From Calditerrivibrio sp. (GTDB taxonomy: Bacteria; Chrysiogenota; Deferribacteres; Deferribacterales; Calditerrivibrionaceae), in the NCBI GenBank assembly GCA_020217115.1, contig JAIWOA010000076.1, positions 1-10,000 of the forward strand: a stretch of DNA of 10,000 nt, read 5' to 3'. Positions 7,079-10,000 of this stretch are shown here, piece by piece. Position 1 is the stretch's first letter; every line of letters starts with the position of its first letter. Below the pieces are notes generated by a model. It saw only the letters and a program-made list of their open reading frames with translations, ran no database searches and had not been told where the DNA came from. Made by a program: the position numbers and the translations under genes.

Positions 7079-7475
7079 AATAGTTGAAATATTAGCAAAA
7101 CATGGAATAAGGGCAAACGAAAATAGAATAAAGATATTAGAACATATTTTTTTTAATGAGTGTACAACGTCGGCAATAGAATTGATAGAAATTTTAAGTA
7201 ATGAAAGGGGTACGGATAAGGCTACCATATACAGAAATCTGGATCTTTTTGAGAGTAAAAAATTGATTATGAAAGAGATTGATCAGCATGGTATAAGTCG
7301 ATACTGTGCATCAAAGTCAAATAAGACGCATCTTCACTTTTTTTGTAGCGTTTGTAACCAGACTATTTGCAAAGAGGTTGACAATATCCCATCTTTTGGA
7401 TTAGAAGGTTATAAAATTGAAGAAGTTGAAATAAAAATAACAGGAGTTTGTAGAGATTGTAATTATGAAGGTTAA
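7062..7475 (+). CDS. zur: Fur-family transcriptional regulator, probably Zur
   Basis: Dimeric metal-dependent repressor; its place directly after znuCB and the operator-like palindrome at the operon promoter argue for zinc control. The 137 residues contain the Fur winged helix, with recognition helix DKATIYRNLDLFESKKLI (52-69). Two CxxC pairs, Cys95/Cys98 and Cys130/Cys133, form the structural zinc site. Sensory-site candidates are Asp74, His76, Cys82, His90, His92 and Glu105. The RYC at 80-82 ahead of THLHFFC resembles Zur proteins, which use a Cys there, more than Fur. The position just before the second CxxC where Fur often has His (SH-LE-YG-C pattern) is Val122, and the short C-terminus has no His. 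The gene starts inside znuB and ends inside the following phosphatase gene, overlapping it by 11 nt. Autoregulation is likely; Zur versus Mur or PerR is an inference from context. Confidence 0.85.
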   Translation: MLKRDEIVEILAKHGIRANENRIKILEHIFFNECTTSAIELIEILSNERGTDKATIYRNLDLFESKKLIMKEIDQHGISRYCASKSNKTHLHFFCSVCNQTICKEVDNIPSFGLEGYKIEEVEIKITGVCRDCNYEG

Positions 7476-8100
7476 TTTAATAATATTTGATCTTGATGGA
7501 ACGATACTTGATACAATTTATGATATACATAAAGCTATTGTTGAAACTGTTAAGTTTTACGGTTTTCCAACCTTCGACATGGAGACTACTAAAAAATATG
7601 TAGGGGATGGGATAAGAAAGCTTGTGGAACGTGCCGTAGGTAAGGGTAACTTTAGGGACGAGCATGAAAATTTCTTTCGATCTTTTTACAGAGATCATAT
7701 TGTTGACAATACGAAACTTTTTGATGGGATTTCTGAGCTTTTGCTGGGTTTAAGGGAGTCCAACAATGAAGTGGTCATTTTGTCCAATAAATCCTTTGAT
7801 ATGACAGATTATCTCGTAAGGTATTTTCATCTTGATAGATTTGCATCATTGTGGTACGGAGGGGATTCATTTCAAGAAAAGAAACCATCTCCACTTCCAG
7901 CTAAAATGATTATGTCAATTAAAGGTGTTGATAGCGATAGTACGATTATTGTAGGAGACAACTATACCGATATTGAATGTGGTTTTAATGCTGGGGTGAA
8001 AACTATTTACTGTAAATATGGTTATGGTAAGCTTTCAGACGTTAAGCCAGACTATATTGCTGAATCTCCTATAGATATAAAAAGGATCTTAGGAGTATAA
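7465..8100 (+). CDS. HAD-superfamily hydrolase, phosphoglycolate phosphatase-like
   Basis: Cytosolic magnesium-dependent phosphatase of the HAD superfamily. All four HAD motifs are visible in 211 residues: DLDGT at 9-13 (nucleophile Asp9, acid/base Asp11), ILSNKS at 105-110 (Ser107), the lysine of EKKPSP (Lys140) and GDNYTDIECG at 164-173 (Asp165, Asp169). A helical cap sits between motifs I and II (about residues 16-85), making it subclass I, like Gph and PpaX. Close resemblance to Gph suggests 2-phosphoglycolate removal, but family members with the same motifs act on many sugar phosphates and on pyrophosphate, so I leave the symbol blank. It overlaps zur by 11 nt and is followed one base later by mtaD, so it is co-transcribed with the zinc genes. 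No link to zinc is evident in its own sequence. Confidence 0.88.
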   Translation: MKVNLIIFDLDGTILDTIYDIHKAIVETVKFYGFPTFDMETTKKYVGDGIRKLVERAVGKGNFRDEHENFFRSFYRDHIVDNTKLFDGISELLLGLRESNNEVVILSNKSFDMTDYLVRYFHLDRFASLWYGGDSFQEKKPSPLPAKMIMSIKGVDSDSTIIVGDNYTDIECGFNAGVKTIYCKYGYGKLSDVKPDYIAESPIDIKRILGV

Positions 8101-8101
8101 G

Positions 8102-9385
8102 ATGACGAAAGCAGTTTATGCTGATTTTATATATTTTGGAGGTAAATTAGAAAAAAATAAATATCTTCTGTTTGATGAAAAGATAATTGGGTTATCTGAT
8201 AATTGTAATTGTGAGGAAGTTTTCAAAAGGGAGAATTCCATCATAATACCAGGTTTCATAAATACACATACCCATTTGCCGATGGTTTTTTTCAGGGGTC
8301 TTGCTGATGATCTCCCTCTGATGGATTGGCTAAAAAATTACATATGGCCTGCAGAATCGAAATTTCTCGATGAAGAGTTTGTCTATGATGCTACGATGCT
8401 TGCCGCCTGTGAAATGATACATTCAGGGACAGTAGCTGCAAACGATATGTATTTTTACTCCAAACAGATAGGACTTGCACTTAAGAGAGCAGGATTGAAG
8501 GGTATTCTGGGAGCTGGTATACTTGATTTCCCCACAAAGTTTGGCAAGGGGATAGAGGATTATTTAAACAATGCAAAAGATTTAGTAGACTTTTTTATGG
8601 GTGATAAGCTCATAAAAGTTGCCCTATCACCACATGCTCCTTACACTGTTTCTCCTGAAAATTACCGTAAATGTATAGATTTTGCAGACATGTATGATCT
8701 AATCATACATACACACCTTTCGGAAACAAAGGATGAAGTGGAAAATATAATGAAAAAGTATGGCAAGTCACCTGTAAAATTGATGGATGAGATAGGTCTA
8801 TTCGATCATAGGAGTGTATTTGCCCATATGGTTCATCTTACAGATGAAGAGATAGAGATTGTAGGTAAAAAAAATGTAAAAATATCACATTGTCTGGAGA
8901 GTAATTTGAAGCTTGGTAGCGGTTTTTCTCCTGTAAAAAAATTAATTGATGCTGGTTGTGTTGTATCTATAGGGACTGATGGGGCAGCAAGTAATAACGA
9001 TCTTGATATGCTGTCTGAGATATCAACCGTGTCAAAATTTCATAAAGGGTTGAATCTTGATCCCACATTACTTTCAGCAGAGGAGATGCTCCTGATTGCT
9101 ACTGAAAATGGAGCAAAAGCTCTATGGCTTGAAAATTCTGGTAGATTAGATGTGGGTAATTATGCCGATTTTGCTATAATAAATTTTGACAAATCTTTTA
9201 CTGTTCCATTGTATAACCCTTTATCCCAGATTATCTACTCATCAAGAAGTGAAAATGTGACAGATCTCTTTGTAAATGGTAACCCAGTTATGCTGAATAA
9301 TAAAATTACTACATTTGATGAGGATGAGATAATTGAAAAGAGCAAATGGTGGGGAAGAAAGATTATCGGAACAATATCAAAGTAG
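8102..9385 (+). CDS. mtaD: 5-methylthioadenosine/S-adenosylhomocysteine deaminase (amidohydrolase)
   Basis: Metal-dependent deaminase, expected to convert methylthioadenosine and/or S-adenosylhomocysteine to the inosyl forms, removing by-products of SAM use. The 427 residues follow the TRZ/ATZ-type amidohydrolase layout: metal-binding HTHLP (His56, His58), Glu85 in WPAESKF, substrate-contacting SPHAPYT (His178), HTHLSET at 203-209 (metal His205, acid Glu208), His263 in ISHCLESN and GTDGAASNN (Asp293). These agree closely with characterised bacterial MTA/SAH deaminases, including the SNN after the aspartate. The N- and C-terminal beta segments of the composite domain are present (FIYFGGKL at the start; ADFAIINFD and DLFVNGNPVM near the end). 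GGAG at 8092-8095 lies six bases before the ATG, and the previous gene ends one base earlier. Last gene of the znuC operon. Related guanine or chlorohydrolase activities are possible, but the adjacent methionine gene favours MTA/SAH. Confidence 0.88.
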   Translation: MTKAVYADFIYFGGKLEKNKYLLFDEKIIGLSDNCNCEEVFKRENSIIIPGFINTHTHLPMVFFRGLADDLPLMDWLKNYIWPAESKFLDEEFVYDATMLAACEMIHSGTVAANDMYFYSKQIGLALKRAGLKGILGAGILDFPTKFGKGIEDYLNNAKDLVDFFMGDKLIKVALSPHAPYTVSPENYRKCIDFADMYDLIIHTHLSETKDEVENIMKKYGKSPVKLMDEIGLFDHRSVFAHMVHLTDEEIEIVGKKNVKISHCLESNLKLGSGFSPVKKLIDAGCVVSIGTDGAASNNDLDMLSEISTVSKFHKGLNLDPTLLSAEEMLLIATENGAKALWLENSGRLDVGNYADFAIINFDKSFTVPLYNPLSQIIYSSRSENVTDLFVNGNPVMLNNKITTFDEDEIIEKSKWWGRKIIGTISK

Positions 9386-9438
9386 GTATCCTTTTTGAAA
9401 TATTTTACTTTTCATGAATAAATAATAGAGAACTTTCA

Positions 9439-9466
9439 TTGACTTTTATCAAAATACTGATATTAT
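9439..9466 (+). promoter_or_regulatory. Promoter of the SAM riboswitch-metX unit
   Basis: TTGACT (9439-9444) and TATTAT (9461-9466) are 16 bases apart, and TGA directly precedes the -10, giving an extended -10 (TGn). The expected start site is about 9473, the base before the riboswitch P1 helix begins. It lies in the gap after mtaD (9386-9473). I see no factor-independent terminator for the upstream operon in that gap, so some read-through into the riboswitch is possible. Confidence 0.75.
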
Positions 9467-9473
9467 CGAAGTA

Positions 9474-9615
9474 CCTTATCAAGAGTGGCAGAGGGAAAGG
9501 GCCCTAAGAAGCCACAGCAACCGTCTCTTTGACAGGTGCTAAATCCCTCCCTTATGGGAACAGATAAGGCTATGATGAAGATCACAGCCTCTTCTGTAAA
9601 GAAGGGGTTTTTTTT
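9474..9615 (+). ncRNA. SAM-I (S-box) riboswitch with expression platform
   Basis: Cis-acting RNA that binds S-adenosylmethionine and turns off methionine genes. The aptamer spans 9474-9569. P1 pairs CCTTATC (9474-9480) with GATAAGG (9563-9569). P2 pairs GTGGC (9485-9489) with GCCAC (9511-9515). Conserved S-box blocks are ATCAAGAG at the start, GCAACC at 9517-9522 and AGGTGCTAAATCC from 9534. P3 is formed by ACC-GTC and GAC-A-GGT (9520-9537), and P4 by TCCC and GGGA (9544-9559). After P1, AGGCT (9567-9571) can instead pair with AGCCT (9586-9590), with TGAT/ATCA extending the stem. This antiterminator uses both the 3' strand of P1 and the 5' strand of the terminator. So SAM binding should stabilise P1 and allow termination: an OFF switch for metX. 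Confidence 0.96.
9588..9615 (+). terminator. SAM-controlled intrinsic terminator
   Basis: CCTCTTC (9588-9594) pairs with GAAGGGG (9601-9607) across a TGTAAA loop, with one G-U pair, and is followed by eight T (9608-9615). It is the regulated terminator of the riboswitch; its left arm is shared with the competing antiterminator helix (9567-9590). It ends 14 bases before the metX start, just ahead of the ribosome binding site. Confidence 0.9.
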
Positions 9616-9629
9616 ATGGAGGATTTTTG

Positions 9630-10000
9630 ATGAATAAAAATTCCGTTGGGGTTGTAAAACAGAAAATAGTCCATTTTAAAGATGATTTTTTTCTTGAAAG
9701 TGGAAGGATATTGTCAAAGCTAACTGTTGCCTACGAAACTTATGGAACCTTAAATGAAAATAAAGATAATGCAATAATGATATGTCATGCTCTTACTGGC
9801 AGTCATCACGCTGCAGGATACTACTCTCCAGATGATCAGAAGCCTGGTTGGTGGGAGGATATGATAGGTCCAGAGAAACCTTTTAATACTAATAAATATT
9901 TTGTTATATGTTCAAACTTTCTTGGTTCATGTTATGGGACTACAGGTCCTGCATCTACTGATCCAGCAAGCGGGAAGCCTTATGGTTTAAAATTTCCAGT
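9630..10000 (+). CDS. metX: Homoserine O-acyltransferase MetX, N-terminal part (cut by window edge)
   Basis: Cytosolic alpha/beta-hydrolase-fold enzyme that acylates homoserine, in most family members with acetyl-CoA, at the start of methionine synthesis. 123 codons are visible; the gene continues beyond the right edge. Recognisable blocks are [42 protein letters not shown], the [23 protein letters not shown] stretch (given here in parts: FNTNKYFVI, then [12 protein letters not shown]) and [11 protein letters not shown], all standard for the MetX N-terminal half. The nucleophile serine and the Asp/His of the triad lie past the window. GGAGG (9618-9622) is seven bases before the ATG. The gene is controlled by the SAM-I riboswitch directly upstream, which strongly supports the methionine role. 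Acetyl versus succinyl specificity cannot be judged from this part. Confidence 0.95.
   Translation, partial: MNKNSVGVVKQKIVHFKDDFFLESGRILSKLTVAYETYGTLNENKDNAIMICHALTGSHHAAGYYSPDDQKPGWWEDMIGPEKPFNTNKYFVICSNFLGSCYGTTGPASTDPASGKPYGLKFP

Noticed and set aside
6802..7698. Minus-strand frames opposite znuB and the HAD phosphatase gene
   Set aside because: Shadows of confidently identified plus-strand genes.
9386..9438. Terminator for the znuC-mtaD operon
   Set aside because: No GC-containing hairpin followed by a T-run was found; only AT-rich sequence with a tiny GGTATCC-TTTTT element too short to count.
9616..9630. Four-codon frame (ATG GAG GAT TTT TGA) ending on the metX ATG, as a possible leader peptide
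   Set aside because: Its ATG directly abuts the terminator T-run and its GGAGG is the metX ribosome binding site; control is explained by the riboswitch, so this is coincidence.
1..10000. Undescribed defence system, mobile element, CRISPR array or phage remnant
   Set aside because: All coding space is taken by recognised housekeeping or transport families; no direct repeats, terminal inverted repeats, tRNA or integrase/transposase signatures were seen.

Overview
The window is AT-rich bacterial chromosome, densely packed, with frequent ATA, AAA and AGA codons. It holds nine genes in two divergent runs plus the start of a riboswitch-controlled gene. The gene set (single RNase J, UbiB-family kinase, UppP, FtsK, zinc ABC transporter with a Fur-family regulator, MTA/SAH deaminase, SAM-I riboswitch before metX) fits a low-GC anaerobic or microaerophilic bacterium. 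Deferribacterota or a nearby lineage is my best guess, from gene content and composition only, with low confidence. No mobile element, CRISPR array, tRNA or rRNA was seen.

Left part (1-5380, minus strand): a compact operon read right to left, ubiB - rnj - uppP - ftsK. Every junction overlaps: GTGA between ubiB and rnj, 14 nt between rnj and uppP, and TAATG between uppP and ftsK. ftsK is cut by the window edge just after its Walker A motif. The operon joins a UbiB-type atypical kinase, an RNA-processing/decay nuclease, the lipid-carrier phosphatase of envelope synthesis and the chromosome translocase of division.

Divergent control region (5381-5508): this short spacer carries two promoters back to back. 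The leftward one is an exact TTGACA-N17-TATAAT whose predicted start site falls on the first base of the ubiB ATG, suggesting a leaderless mRNA. The rightward one has a perfect palindrome (GCAACC-T-GGTTGC core) between its -35 and -10, a likely Zur operator for the operon that encodes the Zur-like protein. A second, AT-only palindrome lies in the spacer of the leftward promoter.

Middle part (5509-9385, plus strand): five genes that overlap or sit 1 nt apart: znuC - znuB - zur - a Gph-like HAD phosphatase - mtaD. The first three form a zinc import module with its own regulator; no substrate-binding protein gene is present here. The last two look like metabolic repair/salvage enzymes; the deaminase is itself a zinc-type amidohydrolase.

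Right part (9386-10000, plus strand): a promoter, a complete SAM-I (S-box) riboswitch with mutually exclusive antiterminator and terminator, and the 5' part of metX (homoserine O-acyltransferase). With mtaD next door, this end handles SAM-derived waste and methionine synthesis.
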